Part shown: in pieces, positions 57,036 through 64,000 of the stretch
How the letters are laid out: every line of letters begins with the position of its first letter
How positions within the stretch are numbered: the stretch's first letter is position 1
DNA from: Armatimonas sp043757465
GTDB taxonomy: Bacteria; Armatimonadota; Armatimonadia; Armatimonadales; Armatimonadaceae
Assembly (NCBI RefSeq): GCF_043757465.1
Contig: NZ_JAYVPL010000158.1
Coordinates: 62,001 to 126,000, forward strand
Reading direction: 5' to 3'
Length of the DNA: 64,000 nucleotides
The notes under the pieces: generated by a model
The model's database searches: none
Seen by the model: the letters and a program-made list of their open reading frames with translations, nothing else
Told to the model about the DNA's origin: nothing
Translations under genes and position numbers: made by a program

Positions 57036-58454
57036 TTACAGAGAGCGGCCTTTTTCGATGGCCTCTTCAATGGTGCCGACCATGTAGAAAGCCTGCTCGG
57101 GTAGGTCGTCATGCTTTCCGGCGAGGATAGCATCAAAGGAGCGGACGGCATCCTCGCGGCTGACATACTTCCCGGCGATTCCGGTGAAGGCTTCCCCCAC
57201 GTAGAAGGGCTGGGAGAGAAACTTCTGGATCTTACGAGCACGAGAAACAATCAACTTGTCTTCGTCGGAGAGCTCGTCAATTCCCAGAATGGCGATAATG
57301 TCCTGAAGCTCTTTGTAGCGCTGGAGGATGGACTGAACCCCACGGGCGACGCGGTAGTGCTCGGCTCCCACGATGGCAGGAGTCAGGGCGCGGCTGGTGG
57401 AGGAGAGCGGGTCCACGGCGGGGAAGATTCCTTGAGCCGCCAGGTTGCGCTCTAGAACCGTGGTCGCATCCAGGTGCGAGAACGCGGTGGCAGGAGCCGG
57501 GTCGGTGAGGTCGTCGGCGGGGACGTAGATCGCCTGCACGGACGTGACCGAGCCCTTGCGGGTGGAGGTAATGCGCTCTTGGAGGGCGCCCATCTCACTG
57601 GCCAAGGTCGGCTGATAGCCCACGGCGCTGGGCATACGGCCCAGGAGCGCGGACACTTCAGAACCCGCTTGAGTGAAACGGAAGATATTGTCAATGAAGA
57701 GCAGCACGTCGGCACCGTCAACATCGCGGAAGTACTCGGCCATTGTCAGGCCCGAGAGTGCAACACGCAGGCGGGCACCCGGAGGCTCGTTCATCTGGCC
57801 GAAGACCATAGCGGTCTTGTCAATAACGTGGGCCTTCTTGCCCGAGGAATCGGTGAACTCGGCCTCAGACATTTCCAGCCAGAGGTCGTTGCCCTCACGG
57901 GTGCGCTCGCCGACTCCAGCGAACACCGAAACACCAGAGTGCTGAACAGCGATATTACGAATCAGCTCCTGCATGGTCACGGTCTTGCCGACGCCCGCTC
58001 CCCCGAAGAGGCCAATCTTCCCTCCCTTGAGGTAGGGGCAGAGCAGGTCAACAACCTTGATACCCGTCTCCAGAATCTCAGGGGCGGTTGCTAGATCCTC
58101 GAATGCCGGAGCATCGCGGTGAATGGGCCAGTACTCTGTGGCATTGGCTGGTCCGCGCTCGTCAATGGGACGACCGAGGAGGTTGAAAACACGTCCTAGC
58201 GTGGCGGGGCCGACGGGGACAGAGATAGCCTGCCCGGTGTCAATTGCTTCCTGACCACGAACGAGCCCATCAGTGGAGTCCATTGCCACTGCGCGAACCA
58301 CATCATTTCCCAGATGCTGAGAAACCTCGACGATCAGATCGTCGCCGTTTTTGATCGGGATGCGGATTGCGTTGAGAATTGAAGGAAGTTGCCCCGGTTC
58401 AAACGCGACGTCTACCACGGGACCCTGGACCTGGACGATCTTGCCTGTTGCCAT
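57036..58454 (-). CDS. atpD: F-type ATP synthase beta subunit
   Basis: A 472-residue catalytic beta subunit of F1 ATP synthase, full length. The P-loop G-G-A-G-V-G-K-T is near residue 151, followed by G-E-R-T-R-E-G-N-D-L and L-F-I-D-N-I-F-R-F; the C-terminal D-E-L-S-D-E-D-K is the DELSEED lever. The gene stands alone: no atpC follows (a transposase relic does) and no atpG precedes. It has its own promoter (58505-58533) and AAAGG ribosome site. Confidence 0.97.
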   Translation of the reverse strand: MATGKIVQVQGPVVDVAFEPGQLPSILNAIRIPIKNGDDLIVEVSQHLGNDVVRAVAMDSTDGLVRGQEAIDTGQAISVPVGPATLGRVFNLLGRPIDERGPANATEYWPIHRDAPAFEDLATAPEILETGIKVVDLLCPYLKGGKIGLFGGAGVGKTVTMQELIRNIAVQHSGVSVFAGVGERTREGNDLWLEMSEAEFTDSSGKKAHVIDKTAMVFGQMNEPPGARLRVALSGLTMAEYFRDVDGADVLLFIDNIFRFTQAGSEVSALLGRMPSAVGYQPTLASEMGALQERITSTRKGSVTSVQAIYVPADDLTDPAPATAFSHLDATTVLERNLAAQGIFPAVDPLSSTSRALTPAIVGAEHYRVARGVQSILQRYKELQDIIAILGIDELSDEDKLIVSRARKIQKFLSQPFYVGEAFTGIAGKYVSREDAVRSFDAILAGKHDDLPEQAFYMVGTIEEAIEKGRSL

Positions 58455-58504
58455 CGTATACCTTTATGTCTTAAGCGAAAATTTGAGTTTGTGAAAACCG
58501 GTAC

Positions 58505-58533
58505 AGTTTACCCGCATCCACTGAATGTTTCAA
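58505..58533 (-). promoter_or_regulatory. atpD promoter
   Basis: On the minus strand TTGAAA (58528-58533) and TAAACT (58505-58510) with a 17-base spacer lie about 50 bases before the atpD ATG, leaving an untranslated leader with an AAAGG ribosome site. Confidence 0.7.
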
Positions 58534-58611
58534 GCAGATACGCGATTTCGTTTCCCCTTCCCCTTCAAACACGTCAATCCGCCACCTTAGCACGTTGGGT
58601 ATAATGGCCGC

Positions 58612-59979
58612 ATGCCATCCACCCCACTGCTGACGGGCGTTGGGCGCCGTCCTGCCTTCCATGTCATGACCAAGCCTATCGGCCCTATCTGCAACCTTGA
58701 CTGTCGCTACTGCTTTTATCTGGAAAAAGAGGATCTCTACCAGAGTGAGCGCAAGCAGCGCCCATCGTGGGAGATGCCCGAAGAGGTGCTCGAAAGCTAT
58801 ATTCAGCAGTACATTGCCAGCCAGAGTGTCCCGGAGATCAGCTTCGCGTGGCAGGGCGGAGAGCCGACGCTTCTCGGGGTGCGCTTCTTTGAAAAAGTGG
58901 TGGCGCTGCAAAAAAAATATGCCGATGGCAAGACCATTCACAACGCCTTCCAGACCAACGGCACCCTCTTAGACGATGCGTGGGGCGAGTTTCTGGCAAA
59001 AAATAACTTTCTCATCGGGCTCTCGATAGATGGCCCCGCACACCTGCACGATGCCTACCGAGTGGACAAACAGGGGCGCCCCACTTTTGAGCGCGTGGTG
59101 GCAGGAATGAACGTTTTAAAGAAACACGCGGTCGAGTTCAACACGCTCACCGTGGTCAATCGCAAAAACTCGCAGGAGCCGCTCGCCGTTTATAAATTTT
59201 TACGGGAAGTCGGCTCCGGGTTTATTCAGTTTATTCCGCTGGTGGAGCGCAATCCCATTGCACCAATCGAGACACAAGACGGCCTGATCCAACTGAGCCT
59301 CGCCACACCCGCGCAACCGGGGCAGCCACGCTCCCCCGTGACAGAATGGTCGGTGCGCTCGGAAGACTACGGCAAGTTCTTAAACACGATCTTCGATGAG
59401 TGGGTGCGCCGCGATATTGGCAAGACATTTGTGCAGATGTTCGATGTCGCCTTGGGCAACTGGGTGGGAGCAGGCCCCAGCCTCTGCGTCTTTTCCGAGA
59501 CCTGCGGCGCGGCGCTGGCGCTGGAGCACAACGGTGATCTCTACGCCTGTGATCACTATGTCTATCCGGACTACAAGTTGGGCAACCTGATGGAGACTCC
59601 GCTTGAGGAGCTGGTCAACAGTGAGCAGATGGTCAAGTTCGGCAATGACAAGCGTGATTTACTCCCAAAGTACTGCCGTGAGTGCGATGTTCGCTTTGCC
59701 TGCCACGGGGAGTGTCCCAAACACCGGTTCCTAAAAGCCCCCGATGGCGAGTGGGGATTGAACTATCTCTGCGCAGGCTACCTGAAGTTCTTCAAGCATG
59801 TTGATCCCTACATGAAGACAATGGGTAGCTTACTGAAGGCAAGCCGTGCTCCCGCCGAGCTGATGGGAATGCTCCTACAGCGAGAGACAGCGGAGGCGGC
59901 AAAGAAAACGCCGGGCAGAAATGAGCCCTGCCCGTGTGGCAGTGGCAAAAAATATAAAGTATGTTGCTTGCGACGTTAA
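58612..59979 (+). CDS. Anaerobic sulfatase-maturating enzyme (radical SAM)
   Basis: A 455-residue radical SAM protein of the anSME type, which oxidises Cys or Ser of sulfatases to formylglycine without oxygen. The SAM cluster motif is C27-N-L-D-C31-R-Y-C34; C-terminal Cys clusters of SPASM type follow (C-R-E-C-D-V-R-F-A-C-H-G-E-C, about residues 360-375). A SEC-C zinc motif (N-E-P-C-P-C-G-S-G-K-K-Y-K-V-C-C) ends the protein. TATAAT (58600-58605) is 6 bases before the ATG, so transcription is leaderless. Its likely client is the Cys-type sulfatase at 19502. Confidence 0.9.
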   Translation: MPSTPLLTGVGRRPAFHVMTKPIGPICNLDCRYCFYLEKEDLYQSERKQRPSWEMPEEVLESYIQQYIASQSVPEISFAWQGGEPTLLGVRFFEKVVALQKKYADGKTIHNAFQTNGTLLDDAWGEFLAKNNFLIGLSIDGPAHLHDAYRVDKQGRPTFERVVAGMNVLKKHAVEFNTLTVVNRKNSQEPLAVYKFLREVGSGFIQFIPLVERNPIAPIETQDGLIQLSLATPAQPGQPRSPVTEWSVRSEDYGKFLNTIFDEWVRRDIGKTFVQMFDVALGNWVGAGPSLCVFSETCGAALALEHNGDLYACDHYVYPDYKLGNLMETPLEELVNSEQMVKFGNDKRDLLPKYCRECDVRFACHGECPKHRFLKAPDGEWGLNYLCAGYLKFFKHVDPYMKTMGSLLKASRAPAELMGMLLQRETAEAAKKTPGRNEPCPCGSGKKYKVCCLRR

Positions 59980-59992
59980 ATAGGCTCTGAAG

Positions 59993-60853
59993 ATGGCCAT
60001 GCCACAGGATACCCCTGATCCCGAGACCCTATCCCGACTGGAGCAGACTCCTATGCCCTGGGAGCCTGTGGCCCAGGATCGTGCCGGGCGGGATATCTTG
60101 CCGCGCCTGCCGGAGGGCGAGAGCCTGAGTGTTGTGTTTCCTGCCTACAATGATGCTCACACGATCGGGGCACTGGTGGACTGGTCTGCAAAAATCCTAG
60201 CCCGCGTCGCCAGCGACTACGAGATTATCGTGGTCAACGACGGCAGCCTCGATGAAACAGCAGCAGTTCTGGCGAGTCGGCAAGAAAAATACCCGTTTTT
60301 GCGGGTGGTCAGCCACGAGAAAAATGGGGGCTATGGCACAGCGCTCCGTAGCGGCTTTGAGGCGGCAAGCAAGACCTATCTCTTCTACACCGATGGTGAC
60401 GGTCAGTACGACCCCACCGAGCTTGTGCTTCTTCTTCCCCAGATGATCGAGGGAGTGGGCATGGTTAATGGCTACAAGCTCAAGCGTGGCGATAGCTGGG
60501 TGCGGGTGGTTGTCGGACGTACTTACCACTGGACAGCGAAGTTGCTCTTTGGCCTACCCGTCCGCGATATTGACTGCGACTTCCGCCTGATGCGCCTCTC
60601 GGTGTTGCGCTCCCTCACCCTCACCTCGTCCAGTGGCTCTATCTGCACCGAGCTGGTTTTTGAAGTGAAGAACTCTAAGATGCAGATTGTCGAAGCTCCG
60701 GTGCATCACTACCCGCGTGTCTCGGGCGCGTCTCAGTTTTTCAAGCCGACAAAGATTCTCGCATCGCTCGGTAAGCTCCTGGCGCTCTGGCGCAAGCTGA
60801 TCCTCTGGCGCTTCGGCGGGCGGGTGCTACGGGCGCTGGGGCTGCGAAAGTAG
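59993..60853 (+). CDS. Family 2 glycosyltransferase
   Basis: A 286-residue GT2 protein with the GT-A fold: V-V-F-P-A-Y-N-D near residue 47, V-V-N-D-G-S, and the D-x-D metal site in Y-T-D-G-D-G-Q-Y-D. The C terminus has a short amphipathic segment rather than full membrane helices. It resembles dolichyl-phosphate mannosyltransferase-like enzymes that load sugars on lipid carriers. It starts 13 bases after the maturase stop and heads the epimerase and aminotransferase genes, spaced 3 bases or less. Confidence 0.88.
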   Translation: MAMPQDTPDPETLSRLEQTPMPWEPVAQDRAGRDILPRLPEGESLSVVFPAYNDAHTIGALVDWSAKILARVASDYEIIVVNDGSLDETAAVLASRQEKYPFLRVVSHEKNGGYGTALRSGFEAASKTYLFYTDGDGQYDPTELVLLLPQMIEGVGMVNGYKLKRGDSWVRVVVGRTYHWTAKLLFGLPVRDIDCDFRLMRLSVLRSLTLTSSSGSICTELVFEVKNSKMQIVEAPVHHYPRVSGASQFFKPTKILASLGKLLALWRKLILWRFGGRVLRALGLRK

Positions 60854-60856
60854 CGT

Positions 60857-61837
60857 ATGGACTTTGCAGGAAAAGACTGCCTGATCACGGGGGGCCTTGG
60901 CTTTATCGGAAGCAACCTGGCACGTGCTCTGATCGCGCAAGGAGCACGGGTGCACATCGTGGACGCACTCATCCCTGGCCACGGCGGTAACTACTTCAAC
61001 CTTGATGGTATCGAGGACAAAGTGAGCGTCACCGAGGCGGATATTCGCGATCAGGCGATGCGCTCGCTTGTACGCCGCCGTGACTTTATCTTCAACCTCG
61101 CCGGTCAGGTTAGCCATATTGACTCCATGAACGATCCCGAGATGGATCTGCAGATCAACTGCCGCAGCCAGATGATCCTGATGGAGCTGGTGCGCAAAGA
61201 AAACCCCGAGGCGGTCGTGGTCTACACCAGCACACGCCAGATCTACGGCAAGCCCATTGAGCTGCCCGTCACCGAGACACACCCGATCCGCCCCGTGGAT
61301 GTAAATGGTGTCAACAATGTCGCGGGCGAGATGTATCACTTGCTCTACCACGATGTCTATGGGATTCGGACGGTCTCTCTGCGGCTGACCAACACCTACG
61401 GCCCGCGGATGCTGCTCGCTAAAAACAGCACACAAGGCTTCCTCTCCACTTTTGCCCGAGCGGCACTCGATGGTGGAGAGATCGCGCTCTACGGCGATGG
61501 CGCGCAGCGGCGCGATATGAACGAGGTGAGTGATGTGGTGGATGCCCTCCTCCGTGCCGCCACGACTCCCTCCTGCTTCGGGCTCGCCTTCAATCTGGGG
61601 CATCTGGAGGTGGTCAGCCTGCGCGAGGTTGCGGAGACGCTCCAGAGCCTCTGCCCTGCTCTGAGTATTTGCGACATCCCCTGGCCGGAGGAGAAGAAGC
61701 GCATTGATATCGGCGACTACTACGCCGACTTCTCCCGATTCGCCGCCGCCACGGGCTGGATGCCACGCGTGGGCCTGCGCGAGGGGCTGGAGACTATGCT
61801 CATGTTCTATCGTCGCTACCGAGAGCACTACACGTGA
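60857..61837 (+). CDS. NAD-dependent epimerase/dehydratase, altered active site
   Basis: A 326-residue extended short-chain dehydrogenase with the NAD motif G-G-L-G-F-I-G near residues 12-18. Such enzymes modify nucleotide sugars (4-epimerases, 4,6-dehydratases). At the place of the catalytic Y-x-x-x-K the sequence reads D-V-N-G-V-N-N-V-A-G-E, so neither Tyr nor Lys is present. Some relatives also have N-G-I-N-K here, but the Lys is then kept. The T-S-T-R-Q-I-Y block preceding it is normal. It may use other residues or only bind its ligand. Confidence 0.75.
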   Translation: MDFAGKDCLITGGLGFIGSNLARALIAQGARVHIVDALIPGHGGNYFNLDGIEDKVSVTEADIRDQAMRSLVRRRDFIFNLAGQVSHIDSMNDPEMDLQINCRSQMILMELVRKENPEAVVVYTSTRQIYGKPIELPVTETHPIRPVDVNGVNNVAGEMYHLLYHDVYGIRTVSLRLTNTYGPRMLLAKNSTQGFLSTFARAALDGGEIALYGDGAQRRDMNEVSDVVDALLRAATTPSCFGLAFNLGHLEVVSLREVAETLQSLCPALSICDIPWPEEKKRIDIGDYYADFSRFAAATGWMPRVGLREGLETMLMFYRRYREHYT

Positions 61838-62952
61838 GTACACTGCCCATTCCTTTTGCGGAGTTCAAGAGCCAGTACGCCACGCTGAGACTCGAAATAG
61901 ATGTGGCGATCCAGAGTGTGCTGGATGCGGGCTGGTTCGTACTGGGCGAGCAAGGAAAAGCCTTCGAGCAAGAGTTCGGCGCATGGCTAGCCCCCCGCTC
62001 TCCCGTTATCGGGAGCGGGGAGGGCGTGGTCGGTGTTGGTAGCGGCACGGACGCCATTGCGCTGGGGCTACGAGCACTGGGCGTGGGCGTAGGCGATGAG
62101 GTGGTCACCACCCCGCTGACGGCCTTTCCCACGGTGGCAGCGATCCGGCAGCTCGGCGCGATCCCGGTCTTCGCAGACATTCAGCCCGAGACACTCTGCC
62201 TCGATCCTGAGAAAGCACTGGAGAGAGTTGGGCCAAAGACAAAAGCCCTTGTGCCGGTACACCTCTACGGCCAAGCCGCCGATCTAGGGCCACTTCTGGA
62301 GTGTGGGATTCCTGTGCTGGAGGACTGTGCCCAGAGCCACGGGACGCGCTGGGAGGGGCGGATGACGGGAACTCTCGGAGCGATTGCGGCCTTTAGCTTC
62401 TACCCCACCAAAAATCTGGGAGCCTACGGCGATGGTGGCGCGGTGGCAACGAGCGATCCAGAGCTTGCCGCAAGGGTGCGGAGCCTGCGAAACTACGGTG
62501 AGGGATCACAGCGCTACGAGCATCTCGTTGAGGGAGTGAACTCACGCCTGGATGAGCTTCAGGCAGCAATTCTACGGGTGAAGCTACGCCACTTGGAAGT
62601 GTCCCTGGCTAGGCGACGAGAGATCGCGGCGCTCTACGACACGCTTCTGCAAGGCGTGGAGCGGCCCTGCGAGGCGCCCTACAGCCACCACACCTGGCAT
62701 CTTTATGTCATCCGCACAGATGCCACACGACGCGATGCCCTGCGTCAGCATCTCGCGGAGCGTGGGATAGGAACCCAGATCCACTACCCGATTCCCCAGA
62801 ACCGTCAGCCCGCACTGGCGCATCTCAACCAGCAAGACACCTGCCCGGTGGCGGACAGGGAGGCGGGAAGGATTCTCTCCCTCCCGCTCTACCCCGAGCT
62901 CACCGACGAACAGATCGCCTCTATCGCCGAGCAAGTGAATACGTTCCGCTAA
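61834..62952 (+). CDS. DegT/DnrJ/EryC1-type sugar aminotransferase
   Basis: A 372-residue PLP enzyme that transaminates keto-sugar nucleotides. The Schiff-base Lys is K193 in F-Y-P-T-K-N-L-G-A-Y-G-D-G-G. The G-S-G-T-D-A-I-A-L block, L-E-D-C-A-Q-S-H-G and N-S-R-L-D-E-L-Q-A are family landmarks. The start is GTG (GTGA overlap with the previous stop). Residues 53-63, between F-G-A-W-L and the V-G-V-G-S-G-T-D loop, are encoded by a GC-rich hairpin and look inserted. With the epimerase and GT2 it probably makes an amino-sugar for a surface glycan. Confidence 0.88.
   Translation: MSTLPIPFAEFKSQYATLRLEIDVAIQSVLDAGWFVLGEQGKAFEQEFGAWLAPRSPVIGSGEGVVGVGSGTDAIALGLRALGVGVGDEVVTTPLTAFPTVAAIRQLGAIPVFADIQPETLCLDPEKALERVGPKTKALVPVHLYGQAADLGPLLECGIPVLEDCAQSHGTRWEGRMTGTLGAIAAFSFYPTKNLGAYGDGGAVATSDPELAARVRSLRNYGEGSQRYEHLVEGVNSRLDELQAAILRVKLRHLEVSLARRREIAALYDTLLQGVERPCEAPYSHHTWHLYVIRTDATRRDALRQHLAERGIGTQIHYPIPQNRQPALAHLNQQDTCPVADREAGRILSLPLYPELTDEQIASIAEQVNTFR
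61993..62020. repeat. Palindromic hairpin embedded in frame in the aminotransferase gene
   Basis: CCCCG-CT-CTCCCG-TTAT-CGGGAG-CGGGG: an 11-bp stem with a 2-base bulge. It encodes the middle of A-P-R-S-P-V-I-G-S-G-E (residues 53-63). Confidence 0.65.
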
Positions 62953-62954
62953 AA

Positions 62955-63389
62955 CTAGAGCTTCGCGTCTATCAAGCCGGTGATCCCGACCCCGGAGACA
63001 CGCCTCAGGGAGTCCAGATCCTTCACTTCGCGACTCTCGATAGGAATCATTCCCTTGATGCGAAGCTGTAGGCCTGCACGAGCATCCGCCTCCACCTGCG
63101 CGATAGCACGGACTTTCTCCACCTGCTCCCTCGGGCCGGTGATCTGGGCCGCGCCTGCGTATGTTCCCTTACCAATCGAGAGAATCGGTACGATCCGCGT
63201 CTCGGCGTCCTTAGTCGTTCCGCCAATCACTTTATTGACGGCTTTGTTGATCTCGCCGCCAAACTTGTCTATGGCGATAATAATCGCTCCGCCCTTCAGC
63301 AGCTTGTCGAGCTGTGCACTAGCCTGAGGCGCAATCACAAGTCCGCTGAGCATCCCTACCGCAAAAATAGCCACTGGTAAACGTTTCAT
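62955..63389 (-). CDS. Secreted protein of unknown function
   Basis: A 144-residue protein with a signal peptide (cleavage after A-S-A near residue 25). The mature part has A-I-I-I-A-I-D-K-F-G-G-E-I-N-K-A-V-N-K-V-I-G and a second half I-T-G-P-R-E-Q-V-E-K-V-R-A-I-A-Q-V. I recognise no family with certainty. GGAG is about 10 bases before the ATG. A leader with promoter, attenuator-like hairpins and a 32-codon frame precedes it (see 63430). Confidence 0.6.
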   Translation of the reverse strand: MKRLPVAIFAVGMLSGLVIAPQASAQLDKLLKGGAIIIAIDKFGGEINKAVNKVIGGTTKDAETRIVPILSIGKGTYAGAAQITGPREQVEKVRAIAQVEADARAGLQLRIKGMIPIESREVKDLDSLRRVSGVGITGLIDAKL

Positions 63390-63429
63390 CTTATTCTTTC
63401 TCCTTCAACCTAAAATCCGAAACCTCATG

Positions 63430-63572
63430 AGAAAGGCGCGACGGGATACCCGCCGCGCCCTGTCTCCATCTGCTCCGCGCACTCATCGTCGAGAGCCGCT
63501 ATGCCTCCCGGTAAACAGCCGCCAACTTTGGAGGCTGACCCAGGGCACAGCGCGATGGACTCAACCATTATA
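63430..63572 (-). ncRNA. Candidate structured leader RNA or small RNA with attenuator architecture
   Basis: TATAAT (complement of 63567-63572) would start a transcript near 63560. At 63435-63459 a terminator-like hairpin (6 + 4 bp, one mismatch) is followed by TTTCTC. A competing 12-bp helix can form between 63541-63552 and 63451-63462, covering the 5' arm of that hairpin. Between these segments GCCTCC/GGAGGC arms (63503-63508 with 63530-63535) make another stem. Terminator and antiterminator exclude each other, the layout of a riboswitch or attenuator. No known RNA class was recognised; a 32-codon frame (ATG at 63486) also runs toward the next gene. Confidence 0.45.
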
Positions 63573-63610
63573 CCTCGGCTGGCTCAAGTTTGTTCCTCAG
63601 TGTCATTTTT

Positions 63611-64000
63611 TCACAAAAGTGTCGCATTCCGCCGCTCCGCCTGTTTGGCGATCCAGCGATCTATAAGCTGGCGAGAGAGGGCGTAGGATGGGGGCAGCTC
63701 GGGGAGGCTGGTGTGATGAAACCAGGCGGCGTGAGAGAGTTCGGTAGGGTCGGGGACGATCTGGCCGGATTCGTAGCGGCAGATAAAGCCGACCATGAGC
63801 TGGTGGGGAAACGGCCAGGGCTGGCTGCCATCATAAACACACTCGCCGATGGTGATTTGCACTTCCTCGATGGTCTCGCGGCGGCAGCAGTCCTCTAGCG
63901 ACTCACCGGGCTCGACGAAGCCCGCTAAGATAGAGTAGCGCTTCCCCCAGCCTTCTTTTTGGCCGAGCAGAATATTGCCCGCACCGTCGTGGACAAGAAT
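63611..64000 (-). CDS. nudC: NADH pyrophosphatase (NudC type), 5' end outside window
   Basis: The last 130 codons of a Nudix hydrolase; the frame is open at the window edge. The Nudix box reads G-F-V-E-P-G-E-S-L-E-D-C-C-R-R-E-T-I-E-E-V (about 63850-63912), and the S-Q-P-W-P-F-P-H-Q motif downstream is the hallmark of NudC enzymes, which hydrolyse NAD(H) to NMN(H) and AMP or remove NAD caps from RNA. The Gly of the E-E-x-G end of the box is replaced (E-E-V-Q-I). It is probably functional. Confidence 0.9.
   Translation of the reverse strand: MLVHDGAGNILLGQKEGWGKRYSILAGFVEPGESLEDCCRRETIEEVQITIGECVYDGSQPWPFPHQLMVGFICRYESGQIVPDPTELSHAAWFHHTSLPELPPSYALSRQLIDRWIAKQAERRNATLL

Noticed and set aside
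60827..61843. Minus-strand frame of 338 codons
   Set aside because: It is antisense to the epimerase gene over its full length and rich in His/Ala/Val from reversed GC-rich codons; no domain is visible.
63427..63666. Plus-strand frame of 79 codons in the gap before nudC
   Set aside because: It lies antisense to the promoter and hairpins of the leader region, has no ribosome site and an Arg-rich, non-native composition.
1..64000. CRISPR arrays, rRNA genes, complete insertion sequences or prophage genes
   Set aside because: No regularly spaced repeats, rRNA segments, complete transposase or phage structural genes were found on reading the window; only a transposase relic and short palindromic repeats are present.

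Overview
The window is a 64 kb, GC-rich, densely coded piece of a bacterial chromosome, cut at both ends inside genes (a VOC-family protein on the left, a NudC-type NADH pyrophosphatase on the right). The gene mix points to Armatimonadota (Armatimonas-like) or a neighbouring lineage: an H-X9-DG prepilin-like secreted protein, DUF1501 / DUF1549-DUF1553 / cytochrome-WD40 genes, many secreted PQQ-type beta-propellers, several PhyH-like dioxygenases, a RhaD aldolase-dehydrogenase fusion, and a SARP/STAND regulator. This is inferred from gene content; no rRNA is present. About a dozen genes have a TATAAT-like hexamer ending 6 or 7 bases before the start codon and no Shine-Dalgarno, so leaderless transcription seems common.

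Layout. 0-10.7 kb: MFS transporter, TPR protein, PhyH-like oxygenase, penicillin-acylase-like hydrolase, class I fumarase alpha part, PadR regulator with a membrane partner, M15 peptidase, LpxL-like acyltransferase and a GlcE-like flavoprotein. 10.7-15 kb: tRNA-Leu(CAG) with its own promoter and a bidirectional terminator, M16 peptidase, glucose-6-phosphate isomerase. 15-30 kb: propeller protein, six-hairpin glycosidase, sulfatase, Gfo/Idh oxidoreductase, cysteine-cluster protein, an ECF sigma operon, RhaD, a 43-residue conserved small protein, truncated haemoglobin, a RelE/HigA-type toxin-antitoxin pair and a sugar-phosphate isomerase/epimerase. 30-36 kb: a DUF1501, DUF1549/1553, WD40-cytochrome operon. 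36-43 kb: an ABC importer operon lacking its ATPase, a CitMHS transporter remnant, two PhyH genes, a DUF4380-like gene and a thioredoxin. 43-52.3 kb: a long minus-strand run of a prepilin-like protein, four PQQ propellers, a DUF3311 protein and a sodium:solute symporter. 52.4-64 kb: idi, a SARP/STAND regulator overlapping a globin gene, a transposase remnant, a lone atpD, an anaerobic sulfatase maturase, a sugar/glycosyl cluster, a secreted unknown protein with an attenuator-like leader, and nudC.

Genes that fit together: the Cys-type sulfatase and the radical-SAM sulfatase maturase; the six-hairpin glycosidase, RhaD, Gfo/Idh and sugar isomerase suggest use of sulfated, deoxyhexose-containing polysaccharide; the GT2, epimerase and DegT aminotransferase suggest synthesis of a modified sugar.

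The most unusual signal is a set of GC-rich palindromic repeats, several of which lie in frame inside protein-coding genes. The clearest is a 141-bp (47-codon) element with perfect 30-bp terminal inverted repeats that splits the signal peptide of the WD40-cytochrome gene; removing it restores a textbook signal peptide. Similar palindromes add about 10 codons to rhaD, the glycosidase and the DegT aminotransferase. This resembles the in-frame palindromic elements known from Rickettsia. Other notable points are a toxin-antitoxin cassette flanked by copies of a neighbouring gene's 3' end, and a leader with mutually exclusive terminator and antiterminator helices.
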